Shown here: in pieces, positions 10,606 to 19,943 of the stretch
Numbering within the stretch: the first letter of the stretch is position 1
Layout: the number at the start of each line of letters is the position of its first letter
NCBI GenBank assembly: GCA_033807775.1
Contig: CM066314.1
Location: 40,958,001-41,022,000, forward strand
Source of the DNA: Saussurea involucrata
Lineage: Eukaryota > Streptophyta > Magnoliopsida > Asterales > Asteraceae
Direction: 5' to 3'
DNA: 64,000 nucleotides
The notes under the pieces: model-generated
What the model was told of the DNA's origin: nothing
What the model saw: the letters and a program-made list of their open reading frames with translations, nothing else
Databases searched by the model: none
Translations under genes and position numbers: made by a program

Positions 10606-10741
10606 CCTTACACAAACTTGTTTTTGATCTTATTCTTGGTTCTAACAGATCAAACAAAAGAACTTTTTCAAAATGAAATCATATCTCTTCATGATTTTAT
10701 GAATGCAATCTGTTTCTCAGATTGTTCTTCGAGTTTAAAAT
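10606..10741 (+). other. copia-1 sequence resuming after Tekay-1
   Basis: Host sequence of the Tekay-1 insertion. Removing Tekay-1, the spacer reads from GAG|GTTAAT (donor-like, 2749) to TTCTAACAG (acceptor-like, ending 10648), a 63-base candidate intron, then an ATG at 10673 whose frame closes after nine codons. It is cut at 10742 by SIRE-h. Confidence 0.5.
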
Positions 10742-11318
10742 TGTAGAAACCAGGATTCAATCTTACAATCAATTAAGAACAATCAAGAACAATCAAACCG
10801 TAAAATGATAGAGAATTGGATCAAACATCTTCGTATTCATTCAAGAACATATTCCAGATCTAGAGAGAGAATCTCTCAAAGATTACAAAGTGAATACAAA
10901 GTTATGCCAAAAGTTAGTTAGCTTACAGTTGCTAACTTCTATATATACTGTAAGGAAAAGCTAAAGCTACAGTACATATAAGAGAAAGACTAATAGAACA
11001 AATACACGTGTCCTAATTAGTAACAGAATATAACTGAAAATCCCTAAGACATAAGTTCTGAACAACATGTTCAGAACTTCTGAACAACCTTCTGATCAAG
11101 CACTTCAGAACACCCTTCAAGCACTTGGTTATTTTCTTCTTCACCTTCAGAAGTTCTGAGTCTCCTACTCAGAACTCTGAGCCTTCTGTTCTGACTTCAC
11201 ACTTAGATAATCTTTGCAGTATTCTCCCGTCAGAACTTTTGAGTCTTCTTACTCAGAACTCTGAGTCTTCAATTCAGATCTTAACACTTGTGTTTTTGAC
11301 AAAACTCTAGATCTAACA
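10742..11318 (-). repeat. SIRE-h 3' LTR (577 bp)
   Basis: On the minus strand it starts TGTTAGATCTAG right after a polypurine tract and ends at TACA. A minus-strand TATA (GTATATATAG, about 10930-10941) suits a promoter. No second LTR survives, so the outer boundary rests on the TG/CA termini and the break in sequence character. Repeated CAGAAC/TTCTGA words fill 11050-11280. Confidence 0.75.
11053..11079. repeat. SIRE-h LTR palindrome (12-bp perfect arms)
   Basis: Left arm AAGTTCTGAACA (11053-11064), 3-base loop, right arm TGTTCAGAACTT (11068-11079). It lies about 110-150 bp upstream of the LTR TATA box on the minus strand. Confidence 0.9.
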
Positions 11319-11330
11319 ATCTCCCCCTTT
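11319..11330 (-). other. SIRE-h polypurine tract
   Basis: Minus strand reads AAAGGGGGAGAT immediately before the LTR start. Confidence 0.85.
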
Positions 11331-11456
11331 TTGTCAAACACTCCTGTATTTGTCAACATTAAATTCCTTTAGAGCAGGCACAATCTTCAGAAGAATAACA
11401 TTCCTCAAAGTAAGTCTTCTATCAATCTTTTCAATGAGATCTTCTGTCTTTCCAAC

Positions 11457-12179
11457 TTAAACTCCTCTTTTTACCTTTTTATTCAAACTGATCTTGATAA
11501 ATCTGAGAGTTCCAGAGCAGTATTTTGCAGCTTCACTAGCTCTGAAAAAGACCTTTTGTTTTTGATTATTTTTCAGTACAACTCCCAATTCTGGCCGTTC
11601 ACTAACATATCCAGTCTTCATAACATCTAGTTGCACATGATCATTATTTGGCTTGGAGAGATACACACATGGTCTATGCACATATAGAGCAACTTGAAAA
11701 TCAGTATATGCATACCATCTTAGAATGTAGAACATTGCTTCTCTCACTACAGCCAGTGCTCCTCTTTCTACTTTGTACTTGCTACAATCTTTATTTTGAA
11801 GAAGACAATACAATCTGTAGAAATCAAATACAGAGATCTTATCAAAATCAGCTTTAGTGAAGTAGTAGACTTTTCCATCCTCTCTCAGAACTTCAAACCC
11901 ATAGTATTCATTCTTCTTGAATTTCTTGACACAGAGTTCTCTGATTCCAGTGATCATAAAATCAGAATATACAGACTGCTTTTTCTTTCCCACACCTCTT
12001 GTTAATTCAGCACGAAACCATTGAGTGAATTCTGACTTATCATGATAGACACTTAGGAAATTCACATCTCTTGGCTGAAAGAAATTTGGTAGAGTAAACT
12101 CTAAGAACATAGCATTCAAATCAACAAGCATTTCCTCTGCATTTGTTTCAGACATTTCTGTTTGTTCAACATCTTCCAT
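11457..12179 (-). pseudogene. SIRE-h env-like region, C-terminal domain copy 2
   Basis: 240 residues of the post-pol env-like product of Sireviruses. Residues about 90-235 hold a domain also seen in SIRE-2 at 39100-39600: an aromatic/acidic YYFTKADF start, a helical block ending TDFQVALYV, a VYLSKPN strand, a GVVL strand, and a final FRASEAAKYCSGTLR block. Its start overlaps the end of the preceding frame by 64 bases at a GATGGAA tandem repeat (12165-12185), which suggests slippage broke one long ORF. Function of this protein family is unknown; the name env-like reflects only its position. Confidence 0.65.
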
Positions 12180-13387
12180 CTTCCATCTTCTTGAGATAAT
12201 ACTTCTGGAATAGTCTCCTCAACCTCATCTGAGTAAACACCATTGACTTCATATTCAGCAGGGAATACAAAATCAATATGTAGCAACTTCTTTGGATTTT
12301 CTTCTGAAAGCATACATTCACTGCACTCTTTGATTCTTGTTCTGAGATCCAACCTTTCTTTGATATGCCTTGTACATTTATTCTTCAGAATTTCTTTCTC
12401 AGCTTCAGAAGTTACTTCCATCTCTGTCAACAACCATTGTAGTGTAGCATCACTGTACTTCACAAGGTCATTCAGTATGAAAAACATTGGTACACCAGAA
12501 ACTGTGTAGAAGAAACCTTCATTTTCAATTCCTTCAATCACAAATCCACGAACACAGTTTACATTGCAAGGCTTTTTGATTGGACAACTTAAATTGCATT
12601 TATCTTTTCCTGATTCAATGGCCAGCAGGAAGTCATAGATATGCATATTTCTAACATATATGCCCAAAATCCTTCTGCATTCAATTTCCGTCCAAGTTTC
12701 TTCTGTGCTTGCAAAGAACTTCACCAGAAAGATTTGATCATCAAGAAACAGTCTATGGAAATCAAAACTTGTAAGACTCACTTTCATGTTTCCTTCTTTC
12801 AGAACTTCTATACTCATATACTTTAGGTTATCAAACTCTTCAGTTTGAAACTCCAAAACCTTCTCAATTCTTTTCTGAACAAATAACCTCTCATCAGGTT
12901 TTCTTAATCTGTTTGAAGCTTCTGTATACACCATCTGAACTTTATCATCCATGAACCCATCAATGAAATTCTCAATATCAACATACTCATCTCCTGTGCA
13001 GTAGAGATACTCATAAGTTTCTTCTAGAAAGATATCTCTATGAAAATGTCTCCCAAGAGGAGTGTCATTCTGTTCAATAATGAAGTCACATAATGGTTCT
13101 TCCAGCATTGGTAATTCAATTCTTGGAATCACAATGGGTCTTCTAAGCACATACTCCAAAGGCATGAAGTAGTTCTCAACTCTGTCATACATTTCATCAA
13201 TAGCTCCCAACTCATCCAGAAAATGTAGTTCAAATTCATCTTGAAATGTGCGTGAATAACCAACTGAGTGATCCTCTTCTCCCAACAAATCAATAGGCCT
13301 CACCATTCTGATACCCTTTTGAATATTCTGAACATTAAGAATTCTCACCATCTCACTATGCATTCTCTTTATCAGACCATCATTCAA
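12116..13387 (-). pseudogene. SIRE-h env-like region, C-terminal domain copy 1
   Basis: 423 residues. The N-terminal half is acidic and unrecognised. The C-terminal half (about residues 200-320) repeats the domain of the next frame: a VSLTSFDF start, YDFLLAIESGK matching the TDFQ segment, a hydrophobic GFFYTVSG strand and NDLVKYSDATLQWL matching the KYCSGTL block. The cysteines CNLSCPIKKPCNVNC are specific to this copy and could bind metal or form disulphides. The frame is open upstream of the chosen ATG. It is one piece of a larger broken ORF running 16096 to 11457. Confidence 0.6.
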
Positions 13388-13870
13388 GTTCCTTTCTTCA
13401 ATCTCAGAGCTAAGATCACTTTTAGATTCAGAAATAAGATGACCTTTGGTATAAGGAACAATTTATGAACATGTATTCACCTCATAACTTTCTTCAGAAG
13501 AATCTATCATCACTTCTTCTGCCATAACATTGTCATATGTCATAATCACTTCATTTGTTCCAAAAATACTTATCTTATCTGCATAACATTCTGATCTGCC
13601 ATGACTACATCATCTGTCATAACTACTTCAGTTTCATCAGAATTTATCTCCAATTCAGTATTTATCTCTAATTCCTCAGTTTTATCAGTAACCTCTTCAG
13701 AAGAGTTTTCATGTATCACATTCTCAGTTTCCATGTCATCCCCAGTATCAGAACTTGTTGTTTGATCATCTGCCAACTTTTGAACATCTGCTAACTTTTG
13801 AACATCTGCTAACTCAGTGCTTTGCTTCTGCTTTTTCTCCACCTTTTGATGATTATGAGGCTCATTATCA
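13388..13870 (-). pseudogene. SIRE-h env-like region, acidic linker
   Basis: Frame 13842-13570 continues the preceding coiled-coil frame after a frameshift near 13870. It contains three near-repeats of LADVQK/LADDQ and a very acidic stretch rich in E, D, T and S. It ends at a stop at 13570-13572; 13388-13569 holds a further frame change and stops before the next block. No fold recognised. Confidence 0.5.
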
Positions 13871-14863
13871 TCAAACTTTCTCCAAAGAATGAGTTGATTC
13901 AGATTCTGGTACTGCTACAGACAAAGGCATAATGGCAAGAGCCTTTGAAACACTAGCCAGATTTGAACTAAAAGCTTGAAGCAGAGAAGACTTCATATCA
14001 TCCATATTCTTTAGAAGCTCCTTTTGAAAATCTGATAATCCATCTTTGATCTCCTTTTTGTGAGATTCCAAAGATTCTTTGACATTATCAACCTTTTGTT
14101 CAACAGACTTTGCCTTTAACTCCAACATTGTTTTCAGATCCTTTACTTCATTTTTGAAATTAGAAACAGTTTTCTCCAAGGTCTGGACTTTTTTACTCAG
14201 CTCCTGATTTTGTTTTTGAATCTTTTCAAATTCAGAAGGTTCTAACGATAATCCTGGATCAACAAATGACCCAGTTTTCATGTGTTCAGAGAACTCATGG
14301 CCTGTAGGTGCCACAGAGACACCATGTACAACAGATGCACTATGTAAGGAAGCTTTTAAGATGTTCACTTCCCCAGAACTTCCATCCAATCCTTGATTAC
14401 CAGTAATAGGTATATCTATGGATGTTAATACAGGAATACGAAATTCCTGTGATGTGCTTGTGTGAAAAGGAATTTCAGGCCCAAATTGGATATCACTGTG
14501 CAATCCAGACTCAATGTGATGAAGAATATTTTGGGATTTATCACCAAACTCCAAATGAGTATGTGATGGTTCCCATGTATGAAATGAAACAGTAGCATGT
14601 TGAAATGCTTCTGAGTGGATGGGATTGGGTTGTTCAAGTTCCACCATGGGCTCAGTGGTGTTTTCTTCAATATTGGTCACCAAGGGTTGTGAACCAATAG
14701 TAGATGTGGTTGCCCGGATTAGATCAGCTGGTTCAGAATTATCTCTGTCTTCTAATTCTTGTGACATTCTCTCATCCTCATTTCTCTCTATCTGTTTTTC
14801 ACTTTCAACTCTAACCAATATCTCAGAATTTTGCCTCTCAATTCTCTCAGAATGTTCTCCCAC
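13871..14863 (-). pseudogene. SIRE-h env-like region, coiled-coil segment
   Basis: 330 residues. The first 200 are acidic and low in recognisable structure. Residues about 215-310 form a long predicted coiled coil (heptads through QNQELSKKVQTLEKTVSNF and onward), typical of Sirevirus env-like products. It is in the same frame as the upstream N-terminal block, separated only by a TGA at 14882-14884 that lies inside a TGAGAGGGGGAG polypurine-like word. That stop could therefore be a genuine ORF end rather than decay. The RATTSTIGSQPLVT stretch recurs in the SIRE-3 env remnant near 53110-53170. Confidence 0.6.
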
Positions 14864-14881
14864 TTGAACATTCTCCCCCTC

Positions 14882-16096
14882 TCAATTTGCACTAGACCCC
14901 TCACCTCTTCTCTCAGGGTTGTCCTCATTGGGAGGGATATGAGGTTGTTTAAATCCCATAGAGGTGCAATATGCTTTTAAAATCTCACTATCTCCTGGAA
15001 TGTATTGTCTAAGTGATCTTGGTAATGGTCTGTGATTAGGAAAATTCACAAGTTTAAGTGAAGAGATCATTTTACCCATATGGAAAATTGGCCCATGCTC
15101 CTCATTTGCTCTTCTTGGAATGTTAGGATCCTGCTTCATTGCATACCAAATCAACAACTGCCAATACCTCTGATAAGGTATATATGTTAGAGGATTATCT
15201 CTTGTTTTTCCATCTAATGCCTTCTGATTTCTTTCAAAGGTGTTCTTCATATCTTCCCATAAGATAGAAGCATAGTCATAATGTATGTTCTTCACTAACC
15301 CATGAAACATTTGCGAAATTTATCTTGATGCTTGATCTACAGAACTGTGTTTCCCAGCAAGACATTTGTTGATAATGGTAAAGAAGCATGCCCAAATTGG
15401 TGGTAGTTTGTTCCTTCTAAATGAACTTAGATTCCTCAACTCTTCATTGTACCCTAATCTCCTGAATTCAGCCAACAACTCCTCTGTTAATGGTGAATCC
15501 TCAAAATCTAATCTTCCTTCCAAGTCATCCTTTTCTGGCAACCTCAACATAGTTCTCATAAAACTAACAGTTAGAGTTACAGTAACTCCCCCTATATTGG
15601 ACACAAACTTGTTGCCTTGTAATTCCAAATTCTTCCACCACTGTTGTATATACTGTACTGGTACAATCTTCTTCATTGTAAACCACTTCTTGAAAGGATG
15701 ATACTTCAATAACTCTATTATTATCCTATATTCTTCTTTGAACTTGGTTTCATCAAGCACTAACACACAGTTATTTTCAACAAGGTCTAAATATTCATTT
15801 TCAGGTACAATCCTCTCCAAAGAATTAATTCTTGAAGACATTACAGACCTCACCGCACTCTGTTGGTGTTCAATATTCTCATTACCCTCATATGCATTTC
15901 CTTTAGATTCATCCATATTCTCATCCTCTGCATTTCCTCCAACATTTCCCTTTAAAATATTCTCTCCTATAGCCTTTTCTTCTACGGCTCTATTCTCAGG
16001 CATACGAACTTCATCATTCTCTGAATCCAAAGAGGATTCCATCAAGGTTCTCGAGGAGTGTAATGATACAGGTCTATTTCTTCTTGTACCAGACAT
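14882..16096 (-). pseudogene. SIRE-h env-like N-terminal domain, one in-frame stop
   Basis: Starts MSGTRRNRP at 16096 and runs to 14882 with a single in-frame TAA at 15320-15322. After an acidic leader of about 80 residues there is a compact domain (about residues 95-390) with KWFTMKK, IQQWWKNLE, a GGVTVTLT strand pair, PPIWACFFTIIN and WQLLIWYAMKQ segments. I recognise it as the conserved N-terminal part of composite-family Sirevirus env-like products, of unknown function; I see no signal peptide or convincing transmembrane anchor. The first 758 bases (through 15336) are duplicated at 25454-26214. Confidence 0.65.
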
Positions 16097-16207
16097 GATT
16101 ACAATATGGAAGATTGAAAGAAAACAGAATCGAAGAACTCTAGAGTTTTGCGTATCTCACTTTTCGCTCTTGGAATTCAAATGAATTTGAAAGAGGGGTT
16201 TTAAGGT

Positions 16208-16217
16208 CTATTTAAAA
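16208..16217 (-). promoter_or_regulatory. TATA-like box upstream of SIRE-h env-like ORF
   Basis: Minus strand TTTTAAATAG lies about 112 bases before the env-like ATG at 16096. Compare TATA boxes at the same relative place in copia-1 (2619) and SIRE-2 (20284). Confidence 0.45.
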
Positions 16218-16342
16218 TCCGCGAAGCTGAAAGGATTCAAACGGTGAAAAGTTGTTTTTTTCAGAGTTATAACGGTTTCTAACACTGTGAAATACCACCA
16301 AAGATATTTAAATGAAACGTGGTATGTCAAATGAATAAGAGG

Positions 16343-16347
16343 CTGAC
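16343..16347. repeat. TSD of SIRE-2 (CTGAC), left copy
   Basis: CTGAC precedes LTR1 and recurs at 40058-40062 after LTR3. A third copy at 26461-26465 comes from the tandem duplication. Confidence 0.93.
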
Positions 16348-16628
16348 TGTTAGGGTAATATTTGGTTGATTAGAAGTTCAAGGGGCTAATTGTAATAGTT
16401 TAAATTAGGCCTTGTTAGTGAACGGGCCGTGGGCTTGTTAACCACGGGCCCGCCATATATAAAGCAATCTAGCCTTAGAAAATTAGGCTAGTTGTCTCAT
16501 TTGCTTTCTTTCACTCTTATTATAATTCTCTCATATTGAAAGCTAATACAGAGATGACCAGTTGAAATCGTATACTTTACTGTTAAATCGTTTGATTTCA
16601 TTATTGTTGCACGGATCTGAGACTATCA
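16348..16628 (+). repeat. SIRE-2 5' LTR, copy A (281 bp)
   Basis: Starts TGTTAGGGTAATATT and ends GAGACTATCA. Promoter: TATATAAAG at 16456-16464. An imperfect hairpin, CGGGCCGTGG (16423-16432) against CCACGGGCCCG (16442-16452) with one bulged base, ends 3 bp before the TATA box. Confidence 0.95.
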
Positions 16629-16630
16629 AT

Positions 16631-16642
16631 TGGTATTTGAGC
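16631..16642 (+). other. SIRE-2 primer binding site, copy A
   Basis: TGGTATTTGAGC, two mismatches from the tRNA-iMet complement; copy B (26749-26760) has TGGTATCTGAGC, one mismatch. Confidence 0.85.
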
Positions 16643-17508
16643 AGACGGACAACATCGATTCAAAGTTTTCAATTCGATTTCTGGTAAGTTTTCTAAACAA
16701 TACGGCTGTGTTCTTGAGTGACAATCTACTTTTTGATTCTGTTAAAATTGATCGATTTCGCTTATTAGGTATTGTTAGTATCATTGTTATTAGTGATTCT
16801 ACAAATTTTTAACATCTTAATTCGATCATTTGAGTGGGTTTTAAGAGATTTTAAGTTCAAAAGTTTTAGTTGTGCTCTTGATAAAAATCGGATTTTTAGC
16901 CATCAAAACTTGTTGTTTTGCTTTACAATCGATTTGGGTAGTGTTATTTTTGTGTTTGTTCGAGTTCCTAACCTTTCAGGAACGATTTTGAGAAACCCTA
17001 GACGATTCCCAATCGATTTTGACATTCCAGCCGTCCTTTTCGGATAAAACAGCAGCCGTTTCCGGACAAAACACGACTTTCCGGAACTTCGCTAACTCTT
17101 TCCGGACACGATCCAACTTTCCGGGTAAGTTCTCTAATTCCAATCTTTCCGGGTAAATTGTTCCGGAAACCCAAAGTTTCCGGTAAAAATATTTTATCCG
17201 GACAACTCGAAGTTTCCGGTAAATCCGATTCTTTCCGGACCAGTTCATCCGGAAAGCCTATCATCCGGAAAGCTTTTTCATCCGGAAACTCCAATCACCC
17301 GGTAAGTTTTTTTGTTCTGTATTCTCATTCGGTAAGTTTTTGTGTCTGGTCTTTTATTCGGAAACTTTTGTTCACCCGATAACCTTATTTTACTGGATTC
17401 TTTATCCGGAAACCACCCAGATTTCAGGAGGGGGACATTTAAGTATCCTTGATACTGTTCCACTTTGAGTCGAACAATCGTCTGACGATCACTCCGTTGC
17501 AACCAAAG
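16643..17508 (+). promoter_or_regulatory. SIRE-2 leader with TCCGGA cluster, copy A
   Basis: Long untranslated leader. Between about 17050 and 17415 there are ten exact TCCGGA palindromes, plus CCGGG, CCGGT and TCGGAAA variants, at irregular spacing. It ends in the G-rich motif GGAGGGGGACATTT (17427-17440), which recurs in SIRE-3 at 50276-50289. Confidence 0.85.
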
Positions 17509-19791
17509 ATGTCTTCACGCGAAGCTTCTGCTATCGGCACCACGTCTACAACCGCTAAAGAATCAAGTCAGGTATGTGAATCTAGCCAACAAGATTTCTT
17601 GAATCAAATGCAATCACTTGTTGAACAAGCAGATTCCTTTAAGGCCACCACTAAAGAACAAAAGCTTGAGATTAGATCACTAACCGGAAAGCTAGATGTT
17701 CAAACGCGAATAACAGAAAAATATAAGTCTGAAAATGCTATTTTAAAGGAGAAGTGCAAAAATCTTTCAATAGCACCTAAAGACTTAAGGGCCAAATTAT
17801 CTGATCTTCAGTCTCAGTTTGATCAGTGCATGAATGAGAAAGAAGAAATTGTTTATCAATGTTCCTCTCTTCAGATTCAGCACAAGGAGTTTGTTGCCAA
17901 AATTCTTAATCTTGAAACCAAACTCCACAAAAGGGGTCAAACTAATCAAACCATTTTTCTGAATAAACCCAAAGAGTTCACGTACTTTAACAAAGAGTGG
18001 GGAATCGGATACGATAACCCACAATATTTGAAAAAGGGTAGATACCAAACACCTACCTTATATGACTTTGCTTGTCTTGGGTTAGATAAAAAGTATCCGA
18101 AATATGCTATTCAATGGACTGGTCCTCTTGAACCTGAAAAGGAAGAGGAAACCGAGGAATATAAACGTGCACACAAACGAGGAATGCAACTTCTGTTTTG
18201 TTATGAACCTTTAAACTATTCCTATCAAAAGAACAAAAAGTATCTCTCAAATGACTACTTCGACCCATACAAGGTTGCTAAGCCCAAGGATTCCTCCAAA
18301 AAGGATGAGGACCAAGCAACCACGACCAAGACCGAGACGGACGAGTTTAAACTCTATGTTCCACCTCTCATCTTGGAAGCAAAGATTGTCGAGTTAGAGG
18401 AGTCACTTGAGAAAGAAAGGTCGATTTTTCAAACGGAAAAGCAAGCTTTACTTGAACAACTTGAGAATCTACAATCGGTCAAAACCGACGTTGTATCTGA
18501 TGAAGGACAGGAAATTCTTCGGGGTGAAATCACGAAACTCACATCAAAGCTGGCTGCCATGGCAACAGATATGATGCTTGAGTATGCGAAAAACGGTCAG
18601 CTCCAAGAGCAGATTGACCAACTCAAAGCTGAAAAGCAGGTTTCTCCCGAGTCTTCCTCAAATTCATCTGAGACATCTTCGTGTAAGGCGTTTATTGGTA
18701 ACATCTCTACTACACATGACAGCAACGATTCTAAAGATGAGTGTGTAAAAAGGAATCTACACTCTGATTTTATAAACGCTTCCACACCGGATTCCACAAA
18801 ACACACTGACATAAAGTGTTTCTCGCCTTCCTCAACTAATCCAAGTCCTGAAATTCCAGAGATAGATTTTTCAGAATACATGAACTCCAAAGGTAATTCT
18901 GAGGGAGAGTTTGAGTCGTTCCCCTTCGACAAACATCTTCCGAGTCATATTGATTTTTTGTCACCAGTAGTAAATCGACCGGTCAATTTTCTAAAGGGTG
19001 ATAGTTCTAAATCAAAGACTCCGGCTGTGATTAAGATTTCCAAAAATACTTCAAATTCTCAAAAACAATCACAGCCGAAGCAAAAGGCCGGTCAACTACA
19101 TGCTAAGATTCATGTTTCCTCAAAGGTCACTAACCGCACTGTCCCTGCTGTTTTTTATAACACCGGACGCGCTAAACAAACAAAACCAAAGTGGCCAGCC
19201 AAGGAATCTGTCAAGAATGCTGCATCAAAGTCGTTCAATACTGTCTTTTACCCGAGAATGAACAAAAACGATTGTGCTTGGAATCATAGGAATAATTTTG
19301 TTAAAAGAGATATTAATTTTCCGATGAAAATTTACTCCATTCAGCAATTGATTCAATTATCGCACGATCGTTTGTGTTGTTCTAGTTGTGGTTGGAATGA
19401 CTTTGATGATATACATAACAATGATTGGTTTGGGTCATATCACATGTATAATTCGACACCCAAACACAAATTCCGTAATAACAAAAGAAAATACTATAAA
19501 CAACGGGGTTTCCAATCAGAGGTTAAACGACAGCGGGAGACCAAACCCATTCCAAAACGGTCTTCTTCTACCGAGGTTAGACCGGCACCCAAGAGGCAAC
19601 CTGCTACAAAACCTGTTCTTCCAAAAGGTATAAATTCTATACCTAAGAGGCAACATGTGCCAAAACCAGTTACTCCAAACGGTGTACAATCTGCACCTAA
19701 GGGGAAGTCTGAGTCAAAGCAAGTTCCTCCTCGAGGTGCCAAACCTAACCCTCCCGGCCCCAGGAAAATCTGGGTACCCAAGGTCCGCTAA
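17509..19791 (+). CDS. gag: SIRE-2 Gag, copy A (intact)
   Basis: 760-residue Sirevirus Gag, unbroken. I take the ATG at 17509 (MSSREASA) as the start; the frame is open a further 20 codons upstream but that part is leader. There is an N-terminal coiled coil (about 25-150), a globular core (about 160-265, with KEWGIGYDNPQY and YDFACLGLDKKYP), the YVPPLILEAKIVELEESLE hinge shared with SIRE-3/SIRE-4, a second coiled coil, a disordered acidic/serine region, a CCSSCGW cysteine cluster near residue 625 and a very basic proline-rich tail with repeated P-K-R-Q/P-K-G units. The tail ends RKIWVPKVR and protease coding follows. It would form the particle and bind RNA. Confidence 0.85.
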   Translation: MSSREASAIGTTSTTAKESSQVCESSQQDFLNQMQSLVEQADSFKATTKEQKLEIRSLTGKLDVQTRITEKYKSENAILKEKCKNLSIAPKDLRAKLSDLQSQFDQCMNEKEEIVYQCSSLQIQHKEFVAKILNLETKLHKRGQTNQTIFLNKPKEFTYFNKEWGIGYDNPQYLKKGRYQTPTLYDFACLGLDKKYPKYAIQWTGPLEPEKEEETEEYKRAHKRGMQLLFCYEPLNYSYQKNKKYLSNDYFDPYKVAKPKDSSKKDEDQATTTKTETDEFKLYVPPLILEAKIVELEESLEKERSIFQTEKQALLEQLENLQSVKTDVVSDEGQEILRGEITKLTSKLAAMATDMMLEYAKNGQLQEQIDQLKAEKQVSPESSSNSSETSSCKAFIGNISTTHDSNDSKDECVKRNLHSDFINASTPDSTKHTDIKCFSPSSTNPSPEIPEIDFSEYMNSKGNSEGEFESFPFDKHLPSHIDFLSPVVNRPVNFLKGDSSKSKTPAVIKISKNTSNSQKQSQPKQKAGQLHAKIHVSSKVTNRTVPAVFYNTGRAKQTKPKWPAKESVKNAASKSFNTVFYPRMNKNDCAWNHRNNFVKRDINFPMKIYSIQQLIQLSHDRLCCSSCGWNDFDDIHNNDWFGSYHMYNSTPKHKFRNNKRKYYKQRGFQSEVKRQRETKPIPKRSSSTEVRPAPKRQPATKPVLPKGINSIPKRQHVPKPVTPNGVQSAPKGKSESKQVPPRGAKPNPPGPRKIWVPKVR

Positions 19792-19796
19792 ACTTG

Positions 19797-19910
19797 TTTT
19801 GCAGGACGGTCATGTGTGGTTCTTAGACTCTGGATGCTCCACACACATGACCGGAAGAAGGGAGCTCCTCACGATCTACAAGGAACAATATTGTGAAGAC
19901 GTGGGGTTTG
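19797..19910 (+). pseudogene. SIRE-2 protease remnant, copy A
   Basis: Only the start of the copia aspartic protease survives: HVWFLDSGCSTHMTGRRELL with the catalytic D at 19826-19828. The sequence then jumps to non-coding DNA near 19910. The rest of pol (integrase, RT, RNase H) is deleted. The same scrap occurs at 29915-30028 in copy B. Confidence 0.85.
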
Positions 19911-19943
19911 TCTATATCTGTGCTGTCACGAGTGTTCATGTGT

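Noticed and set aside
10480..10746. ORF crossing the Tekay-1 3' LTR end into copia-1 and SIRE-h
   Set aside because: It spans an element boundary and a TSD; a chance frame.
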